Below are positions 36,853 through 46,143 of a stretch of DNA of 64,000 nt, piece by piece. Position numbers and translations under genes: made by a program. The notes beneath the pieces were generated by a model that ran no database searches, was not told the DNA's origin, and saw only the letters and a list, made by a program, of their open reading frames with translations. The stretch is from Myroides odoratus DSM 2801 (GTDB taxonomy: Bacteria > Bacteroidota > Bacteroidia > Flavobacteriales > Flavobacteriaceae). Position 1 is the stretch's first letter, and every line of letters begins with the position of its first letter. The stretch is taken from positions 1,008,019 through 1,072,018 of the forward strand of contig NZ_CM001437.1 of NCBI RefSeq assembly GCF_000243275.1, read 5' to 3'.

Positions 36853-37776
36853 ATGAGTAAAGATTTAGAAACCATTGCCGATTATTACAAAGAGAGATCT
36901 TCCTCTTCGCTCTCTCAAAATTATGCGTTTAGTATCAACGAATACAAGACAGGGACATCGCATTTTAATATCAATATGCGCAAATATTGTAGTTTTACAA
37001 CGCCTTATAATCGCCGTGATTTTTATAAAGTAGGGTTAATTATTGGTCGAGGAGAATTGCATTATGGCTCGCATTCTATTACTATTGACCGACCTGCTTT
37101 GTTTTTACCTTGTCCAACAACGCCATACTCTTGGACGTGTATTGAAAAAAAACAAGAAGGGTACTTTTGCTTATTCAATTACGAATTTTTTACCGAAAAC
37201 AGAAATCTAGAATCCTTTAAAAAAACGTCTTTATTCAAAGAATGGGGAAAGCCACTCATCTTTTTAACTCCCGCTCAATTGGATATTGCTCATACCTATT
37301 TTCAGCAAATGTACACCATGGCACAGTCGGATTACCCTTTAAAATACGAGGTAATTCGAAATCTATTGGCCTTGTTACTTCATCAAGCCTTACAGCTTAA
37401 AGTAGAGGATATTTCTCTCGATGAACAAAATGCATCCATGCGTCTATTTCGCTTATTTGACCAATTATTAAATAAACAATTCCCTTTAGACTCACCTGCT
37501 TATCCACTGGTCTTACGCCGTCCTATTGATTATGCTAATAAACTCAATGTACATGTGAATCACTTGAATTCCTCCATCAAATCTGCTACTGGAAAAACGA
37601 CTTCTCAACATATTACAGATCGCATTTTATTAGAAGCGAAAAATTTACTCATCAACACGGATTGGGATATTGCACAAGTGGGCTATACCCTCGGCTTTGA
37701 TCAACCGTCTCATTTTACACATTTCTTTAAAAAGCACCTGGAACAAACTCCTTTACAATTTAGAAACCACAATTAA
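36853..37776 (+). CDS. AraC family transcriptional regulator
   Basis: 307 aa. The N-terminal half (about 30-160) is a sensor with cupin-like strands (VGLIIGRGELHYGSHSITID). The C-terminal 100 residues hold two HTH motifs, the second reading DIAQVGYTLGFDQPSHFTHF followed by FKKHLEQTPLQFR, the classic AraC signature. The start chosen is ATG at MSKDLETIADYY; the frame runs upstream only to a TTG. It precedes an MFS pump by 95 nt and may control it. Confidence 0.92.
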   Translation: MSKDLETIADYYKERSSSSLSQNYAFSINEYKTGTSHFNINMRKYCSFTTPYNRRDFYKVGLIIGRGELHYGSHSITIDRPALFLPCPTTPYSWTCIEKKQEGYFCLFNYEFFTENRNLESFKKTSLFKEWGKPLIFLTPAQLDIAHTYFQQMYTMAQSDYPLKYEVIRNLLALLLHQALQLKVEDISLDEQNASMRLFRLFDQLLNKQFPLDSPAYPLVLRRPIDYANKLNVHVNHLNSSIKSATGKTTSQHITDRILLEAKNLLINTDWDIAQVGYTLGFDQPSHFTHFFKKHLEQTPLQFRNHN

Positions 37777-37838
37777 AATTCTTTGATTTATACAATTATA
37801 CCTTTGTCTTTTTTAAGATAGCTGCTGCGTTGTTCTTT

Positions 37839-37846
37839 TACTTTTG
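37839..37846 (+). promoter_or_regulatory. -7 box (TACTTTTG) of the MFS transporter
   Basis: Exact TAnnTTTG match 25 nt before the ATG at 37872. A second exact match, TACCTTTG, lies at 37799-37806. Both lie upstream of this ATG, and the first lies inside the longer frame, which supports the later start. Confidence 0.5.
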
Positions 37847-37871
37847 TGTCCATAAAACAACAATTCACTTT

Positions 37872-39068
37872 ATGCTTAGAGAAGCTACAAACCAAAGAAA
37901 AAAGCTAGCCACTATTCTGGCTTTTAGTTCAATTCCCCTATCTGGATTTGTAACGGACATCTACTTACCTTCCTTTCCTTCTATGGCGAATGATTTAGCC
38001 ATTACAGAGAAGGAAGTACAACTTACTTTAACCTGTTATTTATTGAGTTATGGTATTTCACAGCTCTTCGTTGGTAGTGTTCTCGATAGTATTGGACGTT
38101 ATAAGCCCCGTTTAATTGCGCTGCTTTTTATTGCTTTATCCAGTACCTTAATTGCACTTACCAATGATATTTTCTTGATTTGCCTGTTGCGCATTGTGCA
38201 AGGAATTGCTATTTCGATTTTAGTTGTGGCAACCCGAGCCATTTTCATGGACATTTATGAAGAAAAACAACGCATTCATTACCTGAGTTATTTCACCGTC
38301 GTTTGGTCCTGTGGTCCAATCCTCGCTCCATTCTTAGGAGGATACCTCGATGCTATGTTTTCTTGGCATGCGAATTTTTATTTTCTTTCAATTTACGCTG
38401 TAGTACTCTTCATTTTAGATCTAGTCATCAGTGGTGAAAGTATTCCAGAAAAGAAAAAATTCAATTTAAGCCAGACTCTTCAAGTGTATAAAACCATGTT
38501 GAGCAACCAAAACTTTATCATGGGAATCTTCATTCTTGGGATGAGTTACTCCATCGTGATGATTTTCAATATTGCAGGTCCCTTTTTAATTGAAAACACC
38601 TTCAATCAAAATTCCATTGTCATTGGCTACTGTACCTTACTCTTGGGATTTTCTTGGATGTTAGGAGGACTTATTGGCAAAAGAAGGATGCACCTCTCAT
38701 TTGAGCAACGCACCACACAACCCATCTATATTCAGTTGATTTTGTCTCTTGTTTTATTAGGAGTGAGCTATTATGTTGAAAACTTATCCCTTTTAATGGT
38801 TGGTTTATTTTTCATCCACATTTGTTCAGGTACGTTATTCAACAATTTTTTCACCACTACAATGTTGGCCTTTCCCAATAATTCAGGAACAGCAGGAGGA
38901 TTGATGGGCGGATTGACCTATGTCATTACCTCTCTAACTAGCTTCATCATTTCATCGTCTGGCGCTATTAATACTCAATTTCAATTGAGTACGCGTTATA
39001 CAGCACTGATTATTTGTCTTTTATTCTTGATTTTATACATCGTACAACTCAATAAAAAAACACACTAG
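37872..39068 (+). CDS. MFS multidrug transporter, Bcr/CflA type
   Basis: 398 aa with twelve predicted membrane helices. The first helix pair reads FVTDIYLPSFPSMA, typical of Bcr/CflA drug:proton antiporters, and the loop 2-3 motif SVLDSIGRYKPR is the MFS motif A. It would export drugs or metabolites. The start is the ATG of MLREATNQRKK, not the upstream TTG at 37830. The AraC gene just upstream is a likely regulator. Confidence 0.92.
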   Translation: MLREATNQRKKLATILAFSSIPLSGFVTDIYLPSFPSMANDLAITEKEVQLTLTCYLLSYGISQLFVGSVLDSIGRYKPRLIALLFIALSSTLIALTNDIFLICLLRIVQGIAISILVVATRAIFMDIYEEKQRIHYLSYFTVVWSCGPILAPFLGGYLDAMFSWHANFYFLSIYAVVLFILDLVISGESIPEKKKFNLSQTLQVYKTMLSNQNFIMGIFILGMSYSIVMIFNIAGPFLIENTFNQNSIVIGYCTLLLGFSWMLGGLIGKRRMHLSFEQRTTQPIYIQLILSLVLLGVSYYVENLSLLMVGLFFIHICSGTLFNNFFTTTMLAFPNNSGTAGGLMGGLTYVITSLTSFIISSSGAINTQFQLSTRYTALIICLLFLILYIVQLNKKTH

Positions 39069-39107
39069 TCAGACCTAAAAAAAGAAGTCAATTTCCATTG
39101 AAATATG

Positions 39108-39115
39108 TACCTTTG
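39108..39115 (+). promoter_or_regulatory. -7 box (TACCTTTG) of the second EamA transporter
   Basis: Exact TAnnTTTG match 62 nt before the ATG, leaving a leader that contains the hairpin at 39119-39149. Confidence 0.5.
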
Positions 39116-39118
39116 CCG

Positions 39119-39149
39119 CCGCTTCCCTCAGCTTGAAGGAAGCGGTTTT
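39119..39149 (+). promoter_or_regulatory. attenuator-like hairpin in the EamA leader
   Basis: An 8-bp GC-rich stem (CCGCTTCC and complement) with an 11-nt loop followed by TTTTA lies between the promoter box and the start codon. It could be an attenuator or the expression platform of a small riboswitch; no known aptamer is recognised. Confidence 0.45.
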
Positions 39150-39177
39150 ATCATCTAAATAATTTGTATTACCTATT

Positions 39178-40089
39178 ATGGGACTAAACAATAAGTTTCT
39201 AGGTTTTTCAGCAGCTATCTTTGCTGCTGCACTTTGGGGTGTATCAGGAGCATTTGCTCAATTCTTATTCAATGAGAAAAATTTCAACGCCGAATGGCTA
39301 GTGACTGTCCGCCTTTTAATTTCAGGTAGCATTATGCTTTCATTAGGCATCCTCAAAGGCGATAAAGATGTATGGCATATCTGGAAAAATAAAAAATACG
39401 CCTCTCAATTGGTTGTTTTTAGTTTTTTGGGCATGCTATTAGTCCAATACTCCTATTTTATTACCATTTTTCACTCGAATGCAGCAACAGCCACCGTACT
39501 TCAGTATATTGGCCCTGTTTTTATTGCCATTTACTTAGCTCTTCGCTTGAGAAAATGGCCCAAACCTATTGAAATATTAGCGATTGGTTTAGCGATGTTA
39601 GGTACCTTTTTATTGGTTACACATGGAGATATTAATAGTTTAACCATTACCCCTACAGCTTTGATTTGGGGAATTATCTCTGCGATTGCACTGGCAGCCT
39701 ATACGATTTTACCCGTGCATTTATTGAAAGAATACAGTCCCATTGTCATCATTGGATGGAGTATGTTAATTGCAGGCACGGGAATGGCCCTTGTCTATCC
39801 CCCTACGCATTTTCCTGGAATATGGGATATGGAAACGTTTTGGGCAGTTGCTTTTATTATCCTATTTGGTACGCTGATTTCTTTCTATATTTTCTTGGAT
39901 GCCATCAACAATATTGGTCCGCAACGCGCTAGTTTACTCGCTTGTGCAGAACCTTTATCCGCAACGTTAATTGCTGTTTTTTACTTCGGTGTTCAATTTG
40001 AATTTCTAGATTGGTTAGGAAGTAGTTGTATTATTTTCACCATCTTATTATTGACGAAAATAAAGAAAAAGGAAATTCCAGAAAATTAA
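39178..40089 (+). CDS. EamA/DMT superfamily transporter
   Basis: 303 aa, ten membrane segments in two EamA repeats (AAALWGVSGAFAQFLF at the start; PQRASLLACAEPLSATLIAV near the end). It exports or exchanges a small metabolite. It ends head-to-head with the flippase gene: the two stop codons overlap in TTAA and no terminator lies between. Confidence 0.9.
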   Translation: MGLNNKFLGFSAAIFAAALWGVSGAFAQFLFNEKNFNAEWLVTVRLLISGSIMLSLGILKGDKDVWHIWKNKKYASQLVVFSFLGMLLVQYSYFITIFHSNAATATVLQYIGPVFIAIYLALRLRKWPKPIEILAIGLAMLGTFLLVTHGDINSLTITPTALIWGIISAIALAAYTILPVHLLKEYSPIVIIGWSMLIAGTGMALVYPPTHFPGIWDMETFWAVAFIILFGTLISFYIFLDAINNIGPQRASLLACAEPLSATLIAVFYFGVQFEFLDWLGSSCIIFTILLLTKIKKKEIPEN

Positions 40090-41555
40090 CGCCAATAGCG
40101 TTTAAGTAACATAATAAAACGCTGTTGGATTAAAAACACCCACGGCGTTTTAAAAATTAAAACCCCACCACACATCAAGATAAATCCTACGCGAACAACT
40201 AAAGTAAGCCAATAGCTGTGATTGAGAACCGGGATATAAAACCCAATCCCCAACACCAATAACATACAAAGGAATAACTTACCAAATTGTACGTCAAAAG
40301 GCCATAGTTTCATTTTGAGGTAGATGTAAATCACCTTTCCTACATTAAATAGAGTTAAACTAAGTAAGGAAGCTAATCCAACACCAAAAATACCATAATC
40401 CGTTTGGGTTAGAAACCAAAGATTCATACCGACATTCAGCACCATTAAAAACAGAATGGAAATTAAATTAAAACGATAGTATTTGGAATAGGAAATAATC
40501 TCTGAATTAAATCCTGTCGACATATTGATTACCCCATTGACGCCTAATAAATAGATAATTGGAATAGAAGGAGCCAATTTATCATAAGTGGGCAATACGC
40601 GAAACAAGGGATCAATCCCTACAGCAACGCAAGAGAACAATAGCATCCCGATAAAAAACATGACACGGGCTACCTCTTTGTATTTCTCATTGAGCTTTTT
40701 GAGCTGTACATTTTTAATCAAATCTGAGATAACAGGCGCGTACAACGCAAAGACACCTGTAGCTGGAATTGCTAAGGTTGAGGCTAAAGTTACTCCAATA
40801 TTATAGGTTCCATTTGCCTCATAAGAAATGAAATAGGGAATCATCAACGAGTCCACGCGAAACGCAAAAAAAGAACCAAAACTACCCGCAAAGGCAAATA
40901 AACTATAAGCGTAATAGTCCCTTTTTTTTACCTTATCGAATAAGTCATCGTACTTTTTACTAAGGTGATAAGGATATAACTTATAAATATAGATTCCTAT
41001 TACAGCGGTGATTAACCCATAACTCACAATATACAAAACCAAACCTTGATCGATTGTCGTTGTCGTATACAACGCTAACAAAAAGATACTGGGTAATGTA
41101 ATTTTGGGAATAATCTTCTCAAAGAAGGTAGGAAATGATATCTTTTGCAGGTTTGTTGCTTGTCTGCGAAATAGCTCAATATAAGCCATTGCAATAGCTA
41201 ATGGAAAGGCAAAAGCCACATATTTAAACGAGGCATCTGCATAAAAGAATCGGATAACAACCAAAGAAATTCCAACCCAACCAGCCAATTTTGCTAAAGA
41301 AATCAAGCTATAACTAAAGAGTTTATGCTGTAATTTTTCTGTCAATTGAGGATAGAAGTTAATCAATGCATGCGTACTTCCCAAAACAATAATAGGGTAC
41401 ATAATTTGGGCACAGGCATCCACAAAACGGATAATCCCCAGCATTTCTTTGTCTTGTGGATAGATTAAAATCGTTGAAACAACGCCAATCAATACGCCTA
41501 AATAATTAATTAGCGTAAATAAAAAAGCTTGTTTGGTTGAAATACCATTCCCCAT
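40086..41555 (-). CDS. polysaccharide flippase, Wzx/MATE-like
   Basis: 489 aa with about fourteen membrane helices in the MurJ/Wzx (MOP) layout, starting STKQAFLFTLINYLGVLIGV. Such proteins flip lipid-linked saccharides across the inner membrane. A family-2 glycosyltransferase is encoded divergently at 41680, which fits a role in surface glycan building. Confidence 0.88.
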   Translation of the reverse strand: MGNGISTKQAFLFTLINYLGVLIGVVSTILIYPQDKEMLGIIRFVDACAQIMYPIIVLGSTHALINFYPQLTEKLQHKLFSYSLISLAKLAGWVGISLVVIRFFYADASFKYVAFAFPLAIAMAYIELFRRQATNLQKISFPTFFEKIIPKITLPSIFLLALYTTTTIDQGLVLYIVSYGLITAVIGIYIYKLYPYHLSKKYDDLFDKVKKRDYYAYSLFAFAGSFGSFFAFRVDSLMIPYFISYEANGTYNIGVTLASTLAIPATGVFALYAPVISDLIKNVQLKKLNEKYKEVARVMFFIGMLLFSCVAVGIDPLFRVLPTYDKLAPSIPIIYLLGVNGVINMSTGFNSEIISYSKYYRFNLISILFLMVLNVGMNLWFLTQTDYGIFGVGLASLLSLTLFNVGKVIYIYLKMKLWPFDVQFGKLFLCMLLVLGIGFYIPVLNHSYWLTLVVRVGFILMCGGVLIFKTPWVFLIQQRFIMLLKRYWR

Positions 41556-41679
41556 TGTACTTGTTTCCTTGATTCGTATCTACAAATATACTGGCTATTC
41601 AATGCTTAACTACATTTTTTTATATTTTTGTGTGATTGCATGCTAAAAGATTTCATTTTAGAAAAAACTGCAGTTGTAA

Positions 41680-42546
41680 ATGTCCTATTTCATGAAGTAT
41701 ATCGTTATTATTCCCGCTTACAATGAAGCCTCTTATATTGCAAAAACCCTGCAGAGTTTAGCGGCTCAAACCTTACTTCCTGAATGGGTGCTGGTGGTCA
41801 ATGATAACTCCACAGACCAAACAGCATCCCTTGTAGAATCATTTACTACACAATATCCTTGGTTACACTTAACCACGAAATCATCCGCAGCGATCCATTT
41901 ACCGGGAAGTAAAGTGGTTCAAGCCTTCAATTATGGTTTATCCCTACTACCTGAATCGATAGCCTATGATATCATCGTAAAATTGGATGCCGATTTAATT
42001 CTTCCGCCTGATTATTTTGCTTCTATTGTATCTGCCTTTCTAGACAATTCCAAACTCGGTATGGCCGGAGGTATCGCATTAATCGAAAAGAACAACAATT
42101 GGGTTGTTGAGAACTTAACGGACAAAGACCATATTCGCGGGGCATTCAAAGCCTATCGAAAGGCGTGTTTTCAGCAAATTGGTGGACTCAAACCAGCGAT
42201 GGGGTGGGATACGGTTGATGAATTACTCTGCCGATATTATCATTGGGAAATTCTTGTGCGTCAAGATTTACAAATCAAACACCTCAAACCAACAGGAGCT
42301 CAATACGACCAAACGGCTCGTTATAAACAAGGAGAAGCCTTTTACCGCTTGCACTATGGTTTATTGATTACGCTCATTGCTAGTTTAAAATTGGCTTCCA
42401 AAAAAGGAAAACCCCTGTTATTTCTCGATTACATCAAAGGGTATTTTAAAGCAAAAGCAAAACAAGAACCCTATTTAGTCACGGAAGAACAAGGAAAATT
42501 TATTCGTCAATACCGCTGGGCTAAAATAAAGTCCAAGTTGTTTTAG
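41680..42546 (+). CDS. family 2 glycosyltransferase
   Basis: 288 aa GT-A fold enzyme: VIIPAYNEASYIAKTLQSL at the N-terminus, the sugar-nucleotide site VVNDNSTDQTASL, and the DxD-type motif KLDADLILPP. A second ATG four codons later (MKYIVIIPAY) is an equally good start. The product is likely an inverting transferase of surface polysaccharide or lipid glycan synthesis. It is divergent from the flippase. Confidence 0.9.
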   Translation: MSYFMKYIVIIPAYNEASYIAKTLQSLAAQTLLPEWVLVVNDNSTDQTASLVESFTTQYPWLHLTTKSSAAIHLPGSKVVQAFNYGLSLLPESIAYDIIVKLDADLILPPDYFASIVSAFLDNSKLGMAGGIALIEKNNNWVVENLTDKDHIRGAFKAYRKACFQQIGGLKPAMGWDTVDELLCRYYHWEILVRQDLQIKHLKPTGAQYDQTARYKQGEAFYRLHYGLLITLIASLKLASKKGKPLLFLDYIKGYFKAKAKQEPYLVTEEQGKFIRQYRWAKIKSKLF

Positions 42547-42613
42547 TAGATTTTTGACCTTATAAACCTAAAAACTCAATTGTAATTGGTAATTTAGCCG
42601 ATATTTATTTTTT

Positions 42614-43360
42614 ATGATAAAAACTGGATTAACAAATATTGGTCAGTACTTTATTATGCTAAAAGAAATTTTTAGCAAAATGACTAAGTGGAAAGTAATG
42701 AAGGAGCTCATATTCAAAGAAATAGACGATTTAATCATTGGTTCTTTGGGTATTGTGTGCTTCTTATCTTTTTTCGTTGGAGGTGTTGTTGCCATTCAGA
42801 CAGCCTTAAACTTAACCAATCCTTTAATTCCTAAATATCTTATTGGATTTGCAACCAGACAATCGGTTATCTTAGAATTTGCCCCTACGTTCATCTCCAT
42901 CATTATGGCGGGAAAAATGGGATCTTTTATCACATCGAGTATTGGTACCATGCGTGTTACGGAACAAATTGACGCTTTAGAAGTAATGGGAGTTAGTTCA
43001 TTAAACTACCTTGTTTTCCCTAAAATGGTTGCTGTTTTGTTATATCCTTTCGTTATTGGTATCAGTATGTTCTTGGGTGTTTTAGGTGGATGGTTCGGTG
43101 GTGTTATGGGTAACTTTGTATCTTCAGAGCAATTTATCACTGGATTACAAGATAGTTTTATTCCGTTTCACATTACGTATGCGTTTATCAAAACAACTCT
43201 TTTTGGTTTCTTATTAGCGACTATTCCTTCTTACTTTGGATACTACATGAAAGGTGGTGCACTAGAAGTAGGAAAAGCAAGTACCACTGCTTTCGTTTGG
43301 ACGAGTGTGGCGATTATCCTAACAAACTATATATTAACCTCTCTCCTTTTAAGTAATTAG
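42614..43360 (+). CDS. MlaE-type lipid ABC transporter permease
   Basis: 248 aa permease with five membrane helices and the MlaE signature (MAGKMGSFITSSIGTMRVTE, then QIDALEVMGV). It forms the inner-membrane channel that moves phospholipids between inner and outer membrane. The ATPase gene follows after 4 nt. An MlaD (MCE) subunit is not in the window. Confidence 0.93.
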   Translation: MIKTGLTNIGQYFIMLKEIFSKMTKWKVMKELIFKEIDDLIIGSLGIVCFLSFFVGGVVAIQTALNLTNPLIPKYLIGFATRQSVILEFAPTFISIIMAGKMGSFITSSIGTMRVTEQIDALEVMGVSSLNYLVFPKMVAVLLYPFVIGISMFLGVLGGWFGGVMGNFVSSEQFITGLQDSFIPFHITYAFIKTTLFGFLLATIPSYFGYYMKGGALEVGKASTTAFVWTSVAIILTNYILTSLLLSN

Positions 43361-43364
43361 CAAG

Positions 43365-44138
43365 ATGATTGAAGTAACAAACATAGAAAAGTCTTTTAAT
43401 GGCAATAAGGTTTTGAAGGGAATTACCACGACGTTTGAAACAGGAAAAACCAATTTAATCATCGGACAAAGTGGTTCAGGGAAAACGGTTTTCTTGAAAA
43501 CACTTTTGGGTATTCATGCACATGACAACGGACAAATTCTATTTGATGGAAGGGATTATGCCGATATGAATAAACACCAACGCCGTGATTTGCGTACGGA
43601 AATTGGAATGGTATTCCAAGGAAGTGCTCTTTTTGATTCCATGACAGTGGAAGAAAATATTGCTTTCCCTTTGCGCATGTTTACCAAAAAAAGCGATAAA
43701 GAAATCATGCATCGTGTAAATGAGGTAATTGACCGCGTCAAATTAATCAATGCCAATAAAAAGAAACCTTCGGAAATATCTGGAGGAATGCAAAAAAGGG
43801 TAGCCATTGCTCGTGCAATCGTAAACAACCCTAAATATTTGTTCTGTGACGAACCAAACTCTGGATTAGATCCAAAAACAGCAATCGTCATTGACAACTT
43901 GATTCAAGAAATCACCCACGAATACGATATTACAACTGTAATTAATACACACGATATGAACTCGGTGTTGGAAATTGGAGAACACATCGTATTCTTAAAA
44001 AATGGGGTATTGGCTTGGTCAGGAAATAATAAAGAGATTATCCAAACAGACAATGAAGATGTTGTGGATTTCGTTTACTCTTCTGAACTCTTTCAGATGG
44101 TTCGAGATGCAATGCGACACATTGGTTCTAAAAAATAA
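43365..44138 (+). CDS. MlaF-type lipid ABC transporter ATP-binding protein
   Basis: 257 aa ATPase: Walker A GQSGSGKTV, signature SGGMQKRVAIARAI, Walker B YLFCDEPNSGLDP and H-loop NTHDMNS. It drives the MlaE permease encoded 4 nt upstream. A perfect palindromic terminator follows at once. Confidence 0.94.
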   Translation: MIEVTNIEKSFNGNKVLKGITTTFETGKTNLIIGQSGSGKTVFLKTLLGIHAHDNGQILFDGRDYADMNKHQRRDLRTEIGMVFQGSALFDSMTVEENIAFPLRMFTKKSDKEIMHRVNEVIDRVKLINANKKKPSEISGGMQKRVAIARAIVNNPKYLFCDEPNSGLDPKTAIVIDNLIQEITHEYDITTVINTHDMNSVLEIGEHIVFLKNGVLAWSGNNKEIIQTDNEDVVDFVYSSELFQMVRDAMRHIGSKK

Positions 44139-44168
44139 AAAAAACCGAAGCTTAAGCTTCGGTTTTTT
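44139..44168. terminator. terminator after the MlaE-MlaF pair
   Basis: A 15-bp perfect palindrome (AAAAAACCGAAGCTT and complement) with a T-tract on the plus strand. Confidence 0.88.
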
Positions 44169-44248
44169 TTATTTTCAATCTTGAAAAATCTCCATTTGAC
44201 CTTCTCCCGTTCTTGTTTTAGATTAAGTAATTTTCATTCATAATGAAG

Positions 44249-44256
44249 TAACTTTG
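44249..44256 (+). promoter_or_regulatory. -7 box (TAACTTTG) of the pirin gene
   Basis: Exact TAnnTTTG match 18 nt before the ATG at 44275. Confidence 0.5.
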
Positions 44257-44274
44257 AGTATAAAATAAAAGGAT

Positions 44275-45147
44275 ATGAAAACAAAAAATATTGAACAAAT
44301 CGCAGCACCAAGACCTGCACATTTTGTAGGAGATGGTTTTAGAGTACACAATTTTATTCCAGGGGTTCCAGGAATGAGTATGCAACGCATGGATCCCTTC
44401 ATTATGTTTGACTACAACTCCAAATACCACTTTGGACCGAGTGAAATTCCAAGAGGGGTTGGTGTCCATCCACATAAAGGTTTTGAGACCGTAACAATCG
44501 CTTATAAAGGACGTGTGGAACACGGCGATAGCAGCGGTGGTGGTGGAATCATTGGAGAAGGTGATGTACAATGGATGACTGCTGCATCCGGTGTTTTACA
44601 CAAAGAGTTTCACGAAACAGAATGGAGTAAAACAGGAGGTGAATTTCAGATGGTTCAATTGTGGGTTAACCTTCCTGCTGAAGCAAAAAAAGGACAACCA
44701 CAATACCAAGCGATTGAAAATGCACAAATGCCCCATTATACGCTTGAAAATGGACAAGGATTTATCGAAGTAATCGCAGGTGAATATCAGGGAGTAAAAG
44801 GCCCTGCTACAACCTTTACTCCCATCCACATGTCTAACTTAAAAGCAAAAGCAGGTGCACAGGTTACTTATGAATTCCCTACTACCTATAACACGCTATT
44901 GTTAGTATTAGAAGGAAGTATTAAAGTAAACGGATCGGATGTACAACAAGATCACGTTGCCGTTATGGCACATGATGGAGAGCAATTCACTGTAGAAGTA
45001 ACAGCAGATGCTGTTGTATTAGTTCTGGCAGGCCTTCCAATCAAAGAACCTATCGCGCACTATGGCCCATTTGTAATGAATACTCAAGAAGAATTACTAC
45101 AAGCTTTTGACGATTTCAACACAGGGAAATTCGGAACTTGGAATTAA
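44275..45147 (+). CDS. pirin family protein
   Basis: 290 aa bicupin. The N-terminal cupin carries the metal site: GVGVHPHKGFETVTI (two His) and VLHKEFHETE (His and Glu), all conserved. Pirins are iron-binding proteins, some with quercetinase activity and some regulatory; which applies here cannot be told. It is monocistronic with its own promoter box and terminator. Confidence 0.93.
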   Translation: MKTKNIEQIAAPRPAHFVGDGFRVHNFIPGVPGMSMQRMDPFIMFDYNSKYHFGPSEIPRGVGVHPHKGFETVTIAYKGRVEHGDSSGGGGIIGEGDVQWMTAASGVLHKEFHETEWSKTGGEFQMVQLWVNLPAEAKKGQPQYQAIENAQMPHYTLENGQGFIEVIAGEYQGVKGPATTFTPIHMSNLKAKAGAQVTYEFPTTYNTLLLVLEGSIKVNGSDVQQDHVAVMAHDGEQFTVEVTADAVVLVLAGLPIKEPIAHYGPFVMNTQEELLQAFDDFNTGKFGTWN

Positions 45148-45156
45148 TTGATAACG

Positions 45157-45186
45157 AAAAGGTGTTGCTGAGCAGCACCTTTTTTT
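45157..45186 (+). terminator. terminator of the pirin gene
   Basis: Stem AAAAGGTGTTGC with GCAGCACCTTTT (one G-U) around a 3-nt loop, followed by a T-tract. Confidence 0.85.
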
Positions 45187-45219
45187 GTGTATTTTATTTT
45201 CTCATTTTGTGAATTCTCC

Positions 45220-45227
45220 TAATTTTG
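45220..45227 (+). promoter_or_regulatory. -7 box (TAATTTTG) of the downstream lipoprotein
   Basis: Exact TAnnTTTG match 12 nt before the ATG at 45240. It rules out the TTG at 45225 as a start because that codon lies in the promoter. Confidence 0.5.
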
Positions 45228-45239
45228 CAAATAAAAACT

Positions 45240-45836
45240 ATGCGCAAAAGAATCGCAACAATAAGCCTACTTCTGGGTCTATTTCTTGGTTTATGCTTGG
45301 CATGTACTTCCAAAAATACGGTTGAAGTAGAACAGCCCGTTACCCATACAACAAGCGTAGAAAACAAGGAAACAACACAAGTTGAAACCAAAACAGAGGA
45401 ACAGGAAGAATTGAAACTCAACGGTACGAATCCTGAATTATACGCGGCTTCAGAAGAAACAATGCTGAATATGCTCAATGAACCTGATCAACAGCGTTTG
45501 CAAAAAGCAATTCAAATTGTATCAAATAAAATCGCTGAAACTGTCGATTTATATACAGAAGATGATGAAATTAATTTTGATGAATGGCATGCCGTTTATT
45601 GTGAAAAAGTAAATGGACTAACCTTTACGGGGATCCTCCAATTAGCGGAACAATTATTGGTAGAAACGAAACAGCGTGCACAAGCTAGTTTGAAAGAAGA
45701 GATAGCCGACTTGAAAGCCAACCCGACAGACGACCAGGAAGAGTCTTTGTCATTTTTGCAAGAAGAACTTAAAAAAACAAAGAATTTACCTACAACCATT
45801 GACACTTATGTGTATAATGAGGAATGCTTTCTCTAA
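45240..45836 (+). CDS. lipoprotein of unknown function
   Basis: 198 aa from the ATG of MRKRIATISLLLG, with a lipobox LCLAC, then a Thr/Glu-rich linker (about 20-55) and a helical, Glu-rich domain (NEPDQQRLQKAIQIVSNKIA, QLAEQLLVETKQRAQASLKE). No known family is recognised. It could be a periplasmic binding or structural lipoprotein. The gene is monocistronic. Confidence 0.72.
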   Translation: MRKRIATISLLLGLFLGLCLACTSKNTVEVEQPVTHTTSVENKETTQVETKTEEQEELKLNGTNPELYAASEETMLNMLNEPDQQRLQKAIQIVSNKIAETVDLYTEDDEINFDEWHAVYCEKVNGLTFTGILQLAEQLLVETKQRAQASLKEEIADLKANPTDDQEESLSFLQEELKKTKNLPTTIDTYVYNEECFL

Positions 45837-45923
45837 AAACAGAAATCATTTAACTATTTTTTTATAATTTACAATCCATTATAAAAACGATCAAATCAGA
45901 ATTGATGATTTTTTTCTTTTTTA

Positions 45924-45955
45924 TTTGTTAATAAATTAGTTTTTACTTATATTTG
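45924..45955 (+). promoter_or_regulatory. complete promoter (TTTG-N20-TATATTTG) with no gene downstream
   Basis: A -33 TTTG at 45924-45927 and a -7 TATATTTG at 45948-45955, spaced 20 nt, match the Bacteroidota housekeeping promoter fully. No plus-strand reading frame follows before the terminator at 46097. Confidence 0.65.
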
Positions 45956-45960
45956 ATTTA

Positions 45961-46131
45961 TAGATTTAACCTAAAAAGATATTTACCTCGTTAAATCTTC
46001 CTTCTCGCTGTGTTTTTAACAAGAGAAATAAAACAAAAAGAAATCCCTTAGGGATAAAAGATAAGTTGAAAAAAGAAAAGTGATGTTGTTAAGTGTAAAA
46101 AAGAGTTCCCAATTTTTAGGAACTCTTTTTC
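45961..46131 (+). ncRNA. candidate small RNA (about 170 nt)
   Basis: Starts at the expected transcription start of the promoter above. It opens with a hairpin (AGATTTAAC at 45962-45970 with GTTAAATCT at 45990-45998), has a small hairpin ATCCC-TTA-GGGAT at 46043-46055, and ends in a terminator. No start codon opens a useful frame inside. No known RNA family is recognised; 6S RNA has a similar length but its secondary structure was not established here. Confidence 0.5.
46097..46130. terminator. bidirectional terminator of the candidate sRNA and the M3 peptidase gene
   Basis: Stem AAAAAGAGTTCC/GGAACTCTTTTT (12 bp) with a 9-nt loop gives T-tracts on both strands. Confidence 0.85.
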
Positions 46132-46143
46132 ATTTTATATCAT

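Noticed and set aside
37799..37806. TACCTTTG as the sole promoter of the MFS gene
   Set aside because: A second exact -7 match at 37839 is nearer to the ATG; which one is used cannot be decided from sequence.
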